Source: Ketobacter sp. MCCC 1A13808
GTDB lineage: Bacteria; Pseudomonadota; Gammaproteobacteria; Pseudomonadales; Ketobacteraceae
Direction: 5' to 3'
DNA: 64,000 bases
Assembly: GCF_009746715.1 (NCBI RefSeq)
Contig: NZ_VRKW01000002.1
Location: 62,001-126,000, forward strand
Below, in pieces: positions 55,561-64,000 of this stretch (position 1 is the stretch's first letter; each line of letters begins with the position of its first letter). Below the pieces are notes generated by a model, which worked only from the letters and a program-made list of their open reading frames with translations, was not told the origin of the DNA and ran no database searches. Made by a program: the position numbers and the translations under genes.

Positions 55561-57201
55561 ATGCTGTCATTCAAAAATTTATCCATCAAACTAAAACTGG
55601 TACTCCCCATTTCCGCGCTGGCGATCTTGTTTCTGGTGACCTCGACAGTGGGCTATGTGATTAGCCTGGCCCTGGCTCGGGATGCCCACACCATTACGGA
55701 AACTTATCTGCCGGAAATCAACTATTTACTGCAAGCTGACCGGGACCTCTATCAAGCCCAGATAGCGGAGCGCAGCATTCTGTTTTTGCCTGACGGCGAC
55801 CGCCAAATTGCCGAATATAAGGCCCAATACGAAGAAAACATTGCCCAGGCCAAAGATCGCTTCCAGAAGTTTCTCGATTCCACGGATTCTGCTGAGTGGG
55901 AGCAGGCCGGTGACGATTTTCATCGACACTACGCCCGCTGGGTGTCGATGACGCGCGAACAAGTGAACGCCAAGGCAGCGGGGACGCCCTTAACCCGGGA
56001 CCTCTCCACCATCATCAATGACAGCGAAAGCGCATTTCAGGACATGCGTAACGTGCTGGATATAACAGGTGAACAACGCCTGAATCAGGCTAAGGAATTC
56101 TCACAAGAAATCGAATCGAACACCGATTCCTCACAAAAGCTGTTATTAACCATCATGGTTTTTGGTATCGCCATCTGTGCCTGCTGCATTTTGTTTATAC
56201 CTCCCATGGTGGTGAAACCACTGCAGCAAATCTGCGAACGCTTGCTGGATATCTCGGAGGGCGAAGGGGATTTACGGGCCCGGATAGAGCTTAATCAGCA
56301 AGACGAGCTGGGCAAGATGGTGACCTATTTCAATAATTTCGTGGCTAAACTTCAGACCTTGATTGCACAGGTTCAGGACACCAGTTCCACCGTCAGCGGC
56401 CAGACCCTGAAGCTGAGCGACAATGCCAACTCCAGCCGCGAAGCGATCGATCAGCAACATCAAGCGATCACCCTGGTGGCAACGGCAGTAAACCAGATGT
56501 CCACCGCCATTCAGGAAGTCGCACGCAATACCAACGACACCGCTGACGAGGCCAAGAATGCCAACCTGCAATCGGAGGCCGGACAGCGCATTGTGTATGA
56601 CACTATCGGCCACATCCAATCGCTGTCGCAGCAAGTGCAATCGGCCGCAGACCTGATTGCTCACGTGGAAGATGAAGCCAACAACGTGAACTCGGTGATT
56701 GATGTGATCGGTGGCATAGCAGAACAAACTAACCTGTTGGCACTGAATGCCGCGATTGAAGCGGCAAGAGCCGGTGAGCAAGGCCGTGGCTTCGCGGTGG
56801 TCGCAGACGAAGTACGGACGCTTGCCAGCCGCACACAAGAATCGACACAGGATATACAGCGCATGCTACAGAAATTACAACAAGGTGTGAAAGAAGCGGT
56901 GAGTGCGATGAACACCAGCTGCGAGTCGGCCCAGTCCACCGTGGAAACCACTGAGGGCGCCGGCAGAACCTTGGATCAAATAAAAGAATCCGTATCCAAT
57001 ATCACCCGCATGGCGATACAAATTGCCGCAGCAGCAGAAGAGCAAAGTGAAGTGACGGAAGACATCAACCGCAACCTGACCCAGATTAACCACTACGGCG
57101 AAACCAGTGCGGATATCGCAAGATCAACTCAGGAATCCGGTCGTTCACTGCGTAGCCTAACCGACGATCTTCAAAATACCGTTAAACGGTTTAAAGTGTA
57201 A
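55561..57201 (+). CDS. methyl-accepting chemotaxis protein
   Basis: 546 residues from ATG 55561 (a TTG 12 bases earlier is too close to AGGG). Two membrane helices ([20 protein letters not shown] and [20 protein letters not shown]) bracket a helical periplasmic domain of about 160 residues (four-helix bundle-like). HAMP follows ([20 protein letters not shown]), then a long signalling hairpin with the conserved tip [20 protein letters not shown] and [20 protein letters not shown]. The ligand is unknown. No CheW-binding pentapeptide tail is present. Convergent with yejK with an 8-base gap. Confidence 0.95.
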   Translation: MLSFKNLSIKLKLVLPISALAILFLVTSTVGYVISLALARDAHTITETYLPEINYLLQADRDLYQAQIAERSILFLPDGDRQIAEYKAQYEENIAQAKDRFQKFLDSTDSAEWEQAGDDFHRHYARWVSMTREQVNAKAAGTPLTRDLSTIINDSESAFQDMRNVLDITGEQRLNQAKEFSQEIESNTDSSQKLLLTIMVFGIAICACCILFIPPMVVKPLQQICERLLDISEGEGDLRARIELNQQDELGKMVTYFNNFVAKLQTLIAQVQDTSSTVSGQTLKLSDNANSSREAIDQQHQAITLVATAVNQMSTAIQEVARNTNDTADEAKNANLQSEAGQRIVYDTIGHIQSLSQQVQSAADLIAHVEDEANNVNSVIDVIGGIAEQTNLLALNAAIEAARAGEQGRGFAVVADEVRTLASRTQESTQDIQRMLQKLQQGVKEAVSAMNTSCESAQSTVETTEGAGRTLDQIKESVSNITRMAIQIAAAAEEQSEVTEDINRNLTQINHYGETSADIARSTQESGRSLRSLTDDLQNTVKRFKV

Positions 57202-57209
57202 GGTGTTTT

Positions 57210-58208
57210 TTAGGAACGATGTTTCTTTAACTGACTTAACAACGATTTGGGCAGCTGTTTAATCACCAGTTGCTCTTTCTGCGCGTCAAATTCGATATGC
57301 TCACCCAGTAATGATGCAGCAAACTGAATGCTGATTTCCTTGCTCCGACCACTGAAGCGTATATATTTCCTGAGCTGGGTTTTATCCGGGATCAACTCGT
57401 CTTTTTTCTGCGGTTGCTGCTCCTGAATAAATTGCTGAAAACGCTCTGGCTCGTTCTCATCCAGGTAATACGACAGTTCTTTGTAAACCACCGGTTCGCC
57501 TTGCTTGTCCTGCTCGATACAATAATCCACCACTTTATCGCGGTAATCCTTGCTGTCCTCTTCAGGTAAATTTTCTGCATAGGCTTCAACAATGTTCAAA
57601 AATTCACTGGTATCCGCGCTACTGTTGACCGTGTCTGTAAAACCAATCCATTGATTAAACAGTTCTTGCAGAATGCGGTCACCGCGATTTTTAGAAATTG
57701 TAAGGTACTTGTCAGACAAACCATCACGCCAATGGCTAAGATTGACCCGACCGCAAAATCCGACATGGGACAGGTCCGCATACTGGGTTTGTGATATTTC
57801 CAGGTGACTGTTGATCACCAAGCCGACTTGCTGCTGCAGATGCGCTGCGTATAACCATTCCGCTTCAGCATTGTCTTCCTGCCAGAACAGCAAATAGCCT
57901 TGAAAAGGCAATTCCGTCTGATCCAGAAGCACAACAAAGTGCTCGGTTAATCGTTGGCTCAATGACGCAAACGGCATCTTCTCTGCGGAATAGTCCTTTA
58001 ACCAGGCCGCCACCGGATGGTCACCCAAATCCGGGTTAAATTGCCCGTAACGTTTTGCCGTTTTGGTGCTGAATACCTGTTTAATCTCGTTGAGCAATTG
58101 GCTGGCATGATCGTCCAGCACGATCGCTTCTTGTCTATAATTCACGACAGCGGGCTTATCGGCATGCACTCTTTCGACATGATGGGCAATAAAATCGGAT
58201 ACCGGCAT
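57210..58208 (-). CDS. yejK: nucleoid-associated protein YejK/NdpA
   Basis: 332 residues of the NdpA family, which bind the nucleoid in E. coli; the exact role is not settled. Family motifs seen: the opening MPVSDFIAHHVERVHADKPA, FVVLLDQTELPFQGYLLFWQ, HVGFCGRVNLSHWRDGLSDK-like segment (SHVGFCGRVNLSHWRDGL), YLTISKNRGDRILQELFNQW and the C-terminal KEISIQFAASLLGEHIEFD. AGAGAG precedes ATG. Length is normal. Confidence 0.95.
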   Translation of the reverse strand: MPVSDFIAHHVERVHADKPAVVNYRQEAIVLDDHASQLLNEIKQVFSTKTAKRYGQFNPDLGDHPVAAWLKDYSAEKMPFASLSQRLTEHFVVLLDQTELPFQGYLLFWQEDNAEAEWLYAAHLQQQVGLVINSHLEISQTQYADLSHVGFCGRVNLSHWRDGLSDKYLTISKNRGDRILQELFNQWIGFTDTVNSSADTSEFLNIVEAYAENLPEEDSKDYRDKVVDYCIEQDKQGEPVVYKELSYYLDENEPERFQQFIQEQQPQKKDELIPDKTQLRKYIRFSGRSKEISIQFAASLLGEHIEFDAQKEQLVIKQLPKSLLSQLKKHRS

Positions 58209-58220
58209 TAAAACTCTCTA

Positions 58221-58904
58221 TTAGCGTTTGAATTGAGTGGTACTGGACAGGGGTTCGCGATCGATCCAGGTTTTGTTGGCGGCCACTGATGTGTCCTCAT
58301 ATCCGAAGCTGATACCCAGCAGAATATGTGTATCGTCGTCAAGGTTGAAGGCTTCTCGCACCAGTTTAGGGTAATAGCGCATAGAGCCCTGCGCACAGCT
58401 ACCGACGCCGTGCGCAGTCATGGACAGCATCAAGGTCTGGATATACATGCCCACATCAATCGCAACCGAAGCGCCGAATAGCTTATCCATACCGATGAAC
58501 ACCACATGAGGGGCATCAAACATCTGAAAGTTACGCAGGGTAGCACGCATGCGCCCCTCTTTGTCACCGCGACCGATACCCATGTGATTATACAGTTCTA
58601 CCGCACATTCCACCTGGCGCTTTCGATACTCACCATCAAAGCGGTCGGGATAATCGTAATCAGAATCAAAAGGAACCCCTTTCACCACCAGATCGACCAT
58701 TTGATCCCGCAGCCTGTTTTTCAACTCACCGGACGCGACATACACCTTCCAGGGCTGAATATTGCAGTTAGAGGGGGCCCGCTGCGCCAATGTGAAAATG
58801 GATTCCAATACCTCTGCAGGAACTTCTTTATCCAGATAACCCCGTACCGATCGCCGTTGATTGACCGCCTGTGCCAAGGTCATTGTGTCAGGTGATATGC
58901 TCAT
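58221..58904 (-). CDS. nitroreductase family protein
   Basis: 227 residues from ATG 58904, with AGGGAG eight bases ahead; the longer frame to 58955 is unlikely. FMN-dependent oxidoreductase of the NfsB/nitroreductase fold. Visible: AVNQRRSVRGYLDKEVPAEV and QRAPSNCNIQPWKVYVASGE (FMN phosphate and isoalloxazine region), and HGVGSCAQGSMRYYPKLVRE with the Cys-adjacent loop. The substrate is unknown; these enzymes reduce nitroaromatics, quinones or flavins. It follows yejK closely on the same strand (12 bases), so both may belong to one transcript. Confidence 0.93.
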   Translation of the reverse strand: MSISPDTMTLAQAVNQRRSVRGYLDKEVPAEVLESIFTLAQRAPSNCNIQPWKVYVASGELKNRLRDQMVDLVVKGVPFDSDYDYPDRFDGEYRKRQVECAVELYNHMGIGRGDKEGRMRATLRNFQMFDAPHVVFIGMDKLFGASVAIDVGMYIQTLMLSMTAHGVGSCAQGSMRYYPKLVREAFNLDDDTHILLGISFGYEDTSVAANKTWIDREPLSSTTQFKR

Positions 58905-59053
58905 ATTCTCCCTCGTAAAAAATAAACCCGATAACGATCCCGCATGATACAGCAATCGGCTGCCTCAGGCGTTTGCGGGAATCGACTCTTTTGAGGCGAT
59001 TTTAGTCAATCCACCCATCGCTTTCGTCAGTTATCATGACTACGTGGCTGGGC

Positions 59054-60115
59054 TCAGGGCTGTATCTTATACACTCGTGCGGCATTATCATGAAACAACT
59101 TTTTCTGATCTGGCTGCGGGAGGTTCTGCACTAGATGCGCATACAACTCATAAAGCTGTCTGAAACTTAGGGAAACTTTATCCATAGGAAAATTCGAGGC
59201 AAACAGACAGCGATCGACGCCAAACTGTTGCAACACGAAGTTAAACAAAGGGGCTGTCTTATCCAGCAGTTCCTGCAAGCCGGGGGCGACAGCCCGATGT
59301 TCAAACCCCCAACCCAGCACCGGCATAAATTGACCGGATAGCTTCACTACCACATTCGGATTCTCTGCGACCGCAGCAATACCCGTCTGCCAGGTTTTTA
59401 ATACCACATCCCGCGCCGCTGCATTGTGGCCGTAGGAAGCAAAAGGCCCGCCGATACCGATGGCCGTTCCCATATGATCCAATATAAAAGTAACGCTGGG
59501 AAAGCGTTTCGCCAATTGATCAATCTCATCCAACTGATGATGAAAAACCCAGGCATCGAAGCTCAACTGGTACTCTTCCAGCAATTCAAACCCGGACCGC
59601 CACTGCGGCTGTATCGATAAACCCGGCTGAGGACAAAAACTCATAATCCCGTCGTCCGCATCGTTGGCCAGCATTTGTCGTATACCAACGAACTTATCAC
59701 TGCTGTTAATGTGGGCTTCGATCACGTGCCTGGCATCGTGACGTTGCAGATCAACATAACCAACAATAGCCCCCAGGGTGACCGCTTCCGGCTCAAACAA
59801 AGAGTGTAACCAACGCGTTTCGCCTGCCGGGCCATTGCCTTTCCGATGCCGCCATTCTGCCTCAACATGCACCACTTTCTGGATAGGCACACCGCCGCTA
59901 TCCTGCCCGTAATCTGCTGGCAGATAGTCTTGCGCCACATAGTCCGTTCGCCCGACATAGGCGCGGTCACTTTTCTTTGCGCCGTAACGCAACGCGGTTT
60001 CATATAGAAGTCGGTTCCAACCCAATAAGCGTTTAGGGGTGCTCAGAATGCGAGGCGTGTTAAGAAGATCCCATTGATGAATGTGCGGGTCGATCACCGG
60101 TATAGAAAAATTCAC
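59054..60115 (-). CDS. amidohydrolase family protein (Amidohydro_2)
   Basis: 353 residues, GTG start with GGGAATC upstream. TIM-barrel metal hydrolase. The first metal motif is PVIDPHIHQWDLLNTPRILS; HVEAEWRHRKGNGPAGETRW, WVFHHQLDEIDQLAKRFPSV, VTFILDHMGTAIGIGGPFAS and CLFASNFPMDKVSLSFRQLY give the conserved His/Asp ligands. Relatives include lactonases and decarboxylases such as 4-sulfomuconolactonase-like enzymes. The substrate cannot be told. The gene stands alone on the minus strand. Confidence 0.9.
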   Translation of the reverse strand: MNFSIPVIDPHIHQWDLLNTPRILSTPKRLLGWNRLLYETALRYGAKKSDRAYVGRTDYVAQDYLPADYGQDSGGVPIQKVVHVEAEWRHRKGNGPAGETRWLHSLFEPEAVTLGAIVGYVDLQRHDARHVIEAHINSSDKFVGIRQMLANDADDGIMSFCPQPGLSIQPQWRSGFELLEEYQLSFDAWVFHHQLDEIDQLAKRFPSVTFILDHMGTAIGIGGPFASYGHNAAARDVVLKTWQTGIAAVAENPNVVVKLSGQFMPVLGWGFEHRAVAPGLQELLDKTAPLFNFVLQQFGVDRCLFASNFPMDKVSLSFRQLYELYAHLVQNLPQPDQKKLFHDNAARVYKIQP

Positions 60116-60413
60116 TGAATTTGATTCCCGTTGGCCTGCGATATTACGCAGCCTATTTATTGATTTTATTAGCTACTTATTTTTTAACGTATTTCAGATC
60201 ACTCCGCCAGAGAAACATAGGCGGTTACAACATTATTCACTGTGTCCGAAAAACGGCGTGACATAGTTCACACCCGATTAATTCACAATTGGATAGCGCC
60301 CATCGGTACTACTGCTTACCGCTTATTCCCGCCAAAGGACTACAGTAAGTTGTGGTTAAAGAGACGTGTATGACTTATCCATCATCCCACTTCCACGGAA
60401 AAGGAGAAACTGT

Positions 60414-60902
60414 ATGTCATCTAAAATACGGGCTATAACAACCGGATTTGCTCTGGCTTTTACCTTCACTCAAGCAACCTTCGCCGAAGACGGTAAGGTT
60501 TATCCCGCTACAATGTGTCAAGGTTCATTAGTCGGCAACCCTCCCATCACCTATAACGACGGTCGGCAGTTAAAAAACAATTCCACTAGCAACTCCGCTG
60601 TAGTGGTGTGTCCTGTTATCAAGGACAATGTATTTTCTAACGCCGGATTAAACGAAGCTTATATGCGCTACTACAAAGCGAACTCCACCGGATTTCTTTC
60701 CACGCTCTATAGTTACAGCGCGTTCGGCACAGCTAACTACGTTCAGTATAAAAGTGACTTTGGTGGTGCTGGTTACAAAACCCTAAGCTTTACGCCGATA
60801 AGCAGTTATAACCAGGGGTATTATCAGTTTATCGCCGTTATCCCGCCGAGCCCAACTTCGACCAAATCGTCTGTGATCTCATATCGTGTGGACGAAAACT
60901 GA
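60414..60902 (+). CDS. small secreted protein of unknown function
   Basis: 162 residues from ATG 60414, chosen because AAGGAG is six bases ahead and a signal peptide begins there (TTGFALAFTFTQATFAED); the frame is open back to 60366. The mature part is Ser/Tyr/Asn-rich and beta-like, with two Cys (ATMCQGSLV and VVVCPVIKD) that could form a disulfide in the periplasm, then YSYSAFGTANYVQY, YNQGYYQFIAVIPPSP and a final SSVISYRVDEN. I recall uncharacterised proteins of this pattern in other marine gammaproteobacteria, but no name or role. A strong terminator follows, so it is a single-gene unit. Confidence 0.85.
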   Translation: MSSKIRAITTGFALAFTFTQATFAEDGKVYPATMCQGSLVGNPPITYNDGRQLKNNSTSNSAVVVCPVIKDNVFSNAGLNEAYMRYYKANSTGFLSTLYSYSAFGTANYVQYKSDFGGAGYKTLSFTPISSYNQGYYQFIAVIPPSPTSTKSSVISYRVDEN

Positions 60903-60912
60903 CTCTGGCTGT

Positions 60913-60945
60913 CTGCCCTGGACGACAGACCAGGGCAGGTTTTTA
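60913..60945 (+). terminator. intrinsic terminator
   Basis: CTGCCCTGG and CCAGGGCAG pair perfectly around an 8-base loop, followed by GTTTTTATT. It closes the small secreted-protein gene. Confidence 0.9.
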
Positions 60946-60998
60946 TTCCCGGTGCGAGGCGAGATCCGAAAGCAAAAATCCGAGAGGAGAGACCCGGC

Positions 60999-61721
60999 AT
61001 GAAAAATTACCCTAAGATAACAACTGCCCTTCTGTGCGTTCTTGTGGCGCTGCTTATTTCTATATTCGTTACGACAAGAAGCAACCAATTGAATTCAGCT
61101 GACCTTAAAGAAACCCGGCGAGCACTATTCGAATTGCAGCGCAAAGTAGGCGGCCTAAACCCAGATGCAGAGCAATACAAACTTGAACAGGACGAAGTGC
61201 AACGACGACTGACTGAGCTGAAAAGGGGTTTAAGTGACGCTCAAAGCAAGCAGGTTGCGCACAATGCCTCTGACGCAGCCACAGACAGCCAAAATGAATC
61301 ACCGGCAACAGACCCACGGGACACCGCGAGCGAACTCACCGCAACGGAAATGGCGCTGGAAACCAGCCGAACCGAATTCATCGCCACAACGCTGGACAAC
61401 GTGCTGCTGCAGGAACCGCTGGACGCAGGATGGGCTGGAACAGCAGAAACTCAGGTGGGAACGGCCATCGACAACATGGGCCACACAACCAATTCTGAAC
61501 TCTATGGTGTACAGTGCCAATCCACTCTATGCCGGATAGAAGCCGGCCACGATAATGAAACTGCGGAAATGGATTTCACATTAGAGCTCGGTAAACTTGA
61601 CGCGTTCCGCGATGCTCACGCCTTTATCCGCCGTATTGAAAACGCCGATGGCAGTATAGACACTATTACCTATATCAGCCGTGCCGGCTACGCATTACCG
61701 GATCTGGCGGCCAACCAGTAA
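60999..61721 (+). CDS. membrane-anchored protein with coiled coil, unknown
   Basis: 240 residues. One N-terminal membrane helix (ITTALLCVLVALLISIFVTT), a charged coiled-coil segment at about 40-95 (LKETRRALFELQRKVGGLNP, QDEVQRRLTELKRGLSDA), a Ser/Asp/Thr-rich linker, and a C-terminal domain at about 125-240 with a Cys pair in GVQCQSTLCRIEAGHD. A similar end domain occurs in unnamed proteobacterial proteins. The soluble part should be periplasmic, with a disulfide. GAGAGGAGAG precedes ATG. It has its own promoter presumably, as the terminator at 60913 separates it from the gene before. Function unknown. Confidence 0.85.
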   Translation: MKNYPKITTALLCVLVALLISIFVTTRSNQLNSADLKETRRALFELQRKVGGLNPDAEQYKLEQDEVQRRLTELKRGLSDAQSKQVAHNASDAATDSQNESPATDPRDTASELTATEMALETSRTEFIATTLDNVLLQEPLDAGWAGTAETQVGTAIDNMGHTTNSELYGVQCQSTLCRIEAGHDNETAEMDFTLELGKLDAFRDAHAFIRRIENADGSIDTITYISRAGYALPDLAANQ

Positions 61722-61725
61722 TGTC

Positions 61726-62865
61726 CTAACGAATAACCACCGCGCAACGCAGCCGATTCTGCCCGAAATGCAACATCATTTCAAAGCTGTTGCGCGGAAT
61801 CGGCAAATAATGTTTGTCCAGCAACGAACGCTGCTCGTCATCGTCGTCGGGATCGGGATCATTGATATAAACGAACTGATCATCCATATCCACCAATAAA
61901 ACCCAGTGTGGTGCTTTTTTTCCATCAAACCGATAGGTGCTGATAAGGACCAGCGGTAAGGCGCCGGATTCCAGGCGCTGTTGCAGTTGTTTTAACGATA
62001 AGATGCTACGATGGATCGGCACCCGACATTCTTTTAATTTATGCAGGAAATCCAGGTGTACTAACTCCAAAATCTGTTTTTTACTTTCGTTACGAACACC
62101 TTCAACGAATAACGGCCCATGGTGGCTAACGTAAACTTCCGTGGTAAACCCCCTCTTGGCCGCGGCATAGGCCAGACCATGAGGACCACAACCGCCGTGA
62201 CCGGAGGTCATAAAAATAGTGGTTGCCTCACGCCAGATTTGAATTTCCGTGCGTTGGTCAAAGACCACTTCCGGTTTCAGTTCTTTCATCGCCATCATGA
62301 GCGAAGCGGCACCGCAAGTAAACTCCGTGGTCTGCGCATAATAAGGAATTTGCTGATCCGGCTCTGCTTTGTGTTCTTCCATTCGTTCATGGGGAATAAT
62401 GCGCTTTTGAAATCGCAATGCATCTGCATGGTCTTCATAATAATCCGGATACAAACCGAACTGCCGGTAACCCAATCGTTGATACAAATGGATTGCAGCG
62501 CCATTATCTTTGCGCACTTCCAATCGCATAAACATACGCCCTTGCTCTGCCGCCTGCTCCTCGGCCTCGAGCAGCAGACGTTTCGCTAACCCCTGACCAT
62601 GGGCCTGCGGTGCAACAGCAATGGAGTATAACCGGGCCAAACTGGTGCCTTTGCGCAAGAACACCAAGGCGTAGGCCAGCAGTTGTTTTTTACCGTCAGC
62701 ACCGGCCTCAACCACCAACAGCAAATTATGTAATTGCTGCAATTGATGACGAAAACTGCGCTTGCTCATCCGGTCGGCACTGAAACAAGCCTGTTCCAGA
62801 ATCACCAGAGATTCCAGATCATCCAGGTTGGCGTGGCGAATTGTCTCTCGATGCTCAACAGTCAT
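61726..62865 (-). CDS. GNAT acetyltransferase fused to C39-like peptidase
   Basis: 379 residues from ATG 62865 (a GTG at 62880 is the alternative). The N-terminal half is a GNAT acetyltransferase (NLDDLESLVILEQACFSADR, IAVAPQAHGQGLAKRLLLEA, LYQRLGYRQFGLYPDYYED). The second half, from about 185, is a C39-type cysteine peptidase: Cys in TTEFTCGAASLMMAMKELK, His in KAPHWVLLVDMDDQFVY and Asp in NDPDPDDDDEQ. C39 peptidases trim leader peptides or act on related substrates. The pairing of acetylation and proteolysis suggests maturation of a small peptide, but no precursor was seen. The start overlaps the DUF2817 stop by about 10 bases, so the two are translationally coupled. Confidence 0.9.
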   Translation of the reverse strand: MTVEHRETIRHANLDDLESLVILEQACFSADRMSKRSFRHQLQQLHNLLLVVEAGADGKKQLLAYALVFLRKGTSLARLYSIAVAPQAHGQGLAKRLLLEAEEQAAEQGRMFMRLEVRKDNGAAIHLYQRLGYRQFGLYPDYYEDHADALRFQKRIIPHERMEEHKAEPDQQIPYYAQTTEFTCGAASLMMAMKELKPEVVFDQRTEIQIWREATTIFMTSGHGGCGPHGLAYAAAKRGFTTEVYVSHHGPLFVEGVRNESKKQILELVHLDFLHKLKECRVPIHRSILSLKQLQQRLESGALPLVLISTYRFDGKKAPHWVLLVDMDDQFVYINDPDPDDDDEQRSLLDKHYLPIPRNSFEMMLHFGQNRLRCAVVIR

Positions 62866-63982
62866 TAAATAATCCGGCACAGGCTAGCTGGATCGCCTGA
62901 CGTGCGCGCAATAACACTAAAGTTTGCCATTGCACTTCCGCAGGATAAAACTGACGTAGCAGTTGCTGACGTACCACATCGCTTTGGGGATGAGTGAAGG
63001 GTTGCTGCCCGGGTTTGCGGATCAAATGATCTTCCCGTAAACAACGCAACAGTTCCGCCAACGGATACGTTCCGAACTCCAGGGTCAGATAACAACTGTT
63101 TTTGCCCATCACCTCATGCCAGGCGTAGTCCACCAAGCCTTGTTTCGGAACCGAGCAGGAATCACCGGCTTCCGGTAACGTCGCCGCATCACCGAACCAG
63201 CGCTGAGCCGTCAGCATGCCTTGGCTGCCAATGGGATGATCGCAAATCAATTCACCGTGGCCATAAGGTCCCAGCCCCGTATGTAAATCCAACAGCGCCA
63301 CCTGTCGATTACCACAATCCAGCTCATTGATGATCACCTCCAGATTGAGTCTGGCCTGACTCTTACCCCGACCACCATAGAAAAGGCCTTCCTCGAATTG
63401 ATACTGACCGCCACTCAGCGCCAACTCGTACTGCCTTTGTCCGTGTTCTTGCAAATACGCCTGCAATGCCTGTTCACCCGCCGCCAGACCACCACTCACC
63501 GGCAACACGTCCTGAGCCAGCTGCGCATAACCCGGGTTGACTGGTAAGGGTTGTTCGAAATCGACAAAATTACGATTCACATCAATGCCCTGCTCGTCCA
63601 CCCGGCGACTCCAGGCAAACCCCCACGGGTTAATCGCGTGTATCATCAACACGGCCAAACCGGCCGGTAACTGCACCCGACCCCGGTTCAGTCGCCGCAG
63701 CAAATCCGCCTGAATGGCCGATCCACAGTGCCCTTCCACACCGTGCACCGCGGACTGCAGAACCAACACCCGGGACGCATCCGGCTCGCCAACCCAGATT
63801 TGCTCTGTGCTAAGTCTTTCACCCGCCGGTCCTTCACCTTCATAGGTCAGACTGCGATGTGTCCAGGCTGTTCCAGGCAGCTTATCCAACTGTTTCACCT
63901 CAGCCAGTAACGCCTGCCGGGCCTGATCGAAAGAGGCGGGAAATACGCTCAGTTCCTGAGTGGACAACAACGGGGTCAGCAT
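62855..63982 (-). CDS. DUF2817 family zinc carboxypeptidase-like protein
   Basis: 375 residues, start MLTPLLSTQELSVFPASFDQ with TGAGGT just ahead. The protein has an M14-like fold: likely zinc ligands in LQSAVHGVEGHCGSAIQADL (His and Glu) and VALLDLHTGLGPYGHGELIC (His), the substrate Arg/Asn motif DVNRNFVDFEQ, and a late Glu in CYLTLEFGTYPLAE that could be the catalytic base. All key positions appear intact. The substrate is unknown; it could trim peptides made or changed with the GNAT-C39 enzyme encoded next to it. The 5' end is inside the window; upstream control lies beyond it. Confidence 0.92.
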   Translation of the reverse strand: MLTPLLSTQELSVFPASFDQARQALLAEVKQLDKLPGTAWTHRSLTYEGEGPAGERLSTEQIWVGEPDASRVLVLQSAVHGVEGHCGSAIQADLLRRLNRGRVQLPAGLAVLMIHAINPWGFAWSRRVDEQGIDVNRNFVDFEQPLPVNPGYAQLAQDVLPVSGGLAAGEQALQAYLQEHGQRQYELALSGGQYQFEEGLFYGGRGKSQARLNLEVIINELDCGNRQVALLDLHTGLGPYGHGELICDHPIGSQGMLTAQRWFGDAATLPEAGDSCSVPKQGLVDYAWHEVMGKNSCYLTLEFGTYPLAELLRCLREDHLIRKPGQQPFTHPQSDVVRQQLLRQFYPAEVQWQTLVLLRARQAIQLACAGLFNDC

Positions 63983-64000
63983 GACATACCTCAGTGTAAA

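Noticed and set aside
1-64000. tRNA, rRNA, CRISPR array, insertion sequence or prophage
   Set aside because: No cloverleaf, rRNA core, regularly spaced repeat, transposase or integrase was seen; gene order and codon style are uniform.

Overview
The window reads as ordinary chromosome of a heterotrophic, motile, oxygen-respiring gammaproteobacterium. Evidence for this is the dusB-fis operon, minCDE, a YeeN-type YebC protein, the LapD/LapG pair, PomA/B-like motor genes beside xseB-ispA-dxs, Coq7 and DUF2333/DUF3014/DUF2817 proteins. GC looks moderate (low 50s by eye). A marine Oceanospirillales/Pseudomonadales lineage such as Ketobacter or Alcanivorax relatives would fit, but that is inference. 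I see no rRNA, tRNA, insertion sequence, prophage or CRISPR array.

Layout. 1-544: 5' part of an ELM1-family gene, cut by the window edge. 856-3387: a three-gene cassette of unrecognised proteins; the first two share an architecture that resembles TULIP (tubular lipid-binding) folds. 3536-4261: YebC family. 4444-8576: an unusual two-gene molybdoenzyme operon, a NasA/NarB-type catalytic subunit with a DmsB-DmsC fusion, preceded by a leader that may hold an attenuator. 9023-12907: DUF2333, LapD and LapG, i.e. c-di-GMP control of adhesin release. 13136-14962: DsbD. 15145-21672: aroQ-accB-accC, prmA, a DUF3426 protein, dusB-fis. 21944-24849: purH-purD. 24913-26917: rimK plus a zinc aspartoacylase-like gene. 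27079-31082: a cyclic-nucleotide/rhodanese protein and a 7TMR-DISM hybrid kinase. 31091-33358: a Ycf46-like AAA protein divergent from coq7. 33649-35498: minCDE. 35596-37689: an unknown helical protein and an AraC regulator. 37767-39719: motor stator genes. 39940-43134: xseB-ispA-dxs. 43195-47704: an RRM protein and a 1400-residue MASE1 hybrid kinase. 47987-50232: ahpC-ahpF behind a convincing OxyR-type operator. 50478-55306: DUF3014, a single-chain acyl-CoA carboxylase and an aspartic protease. 55561-63982: chemoreceptor, YejK, nitroreductase, amidohydrolase, two small envelope proteins, a GNAT-C39 fusion and a DUF2817 peptidase.

Functional themes are fatty-acid, isoprenoid and purine synthesis, envelope redox and adhesin control, cell division, motility and several large sensor kinases. 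The best candidates for something undescribed are the 856-3387 cassette, the NasA-like/DmsBC hybrid operon with its leader, and the two peptide-modification-like gene pairs (rimK + aspartoacylase; GNAT-C39 + DUF2817). Several starts were moved from the longest reading frame on ribosome-site or family grounds; each such case says so. Domain calls come from motif recognition by eye, not from a database search.
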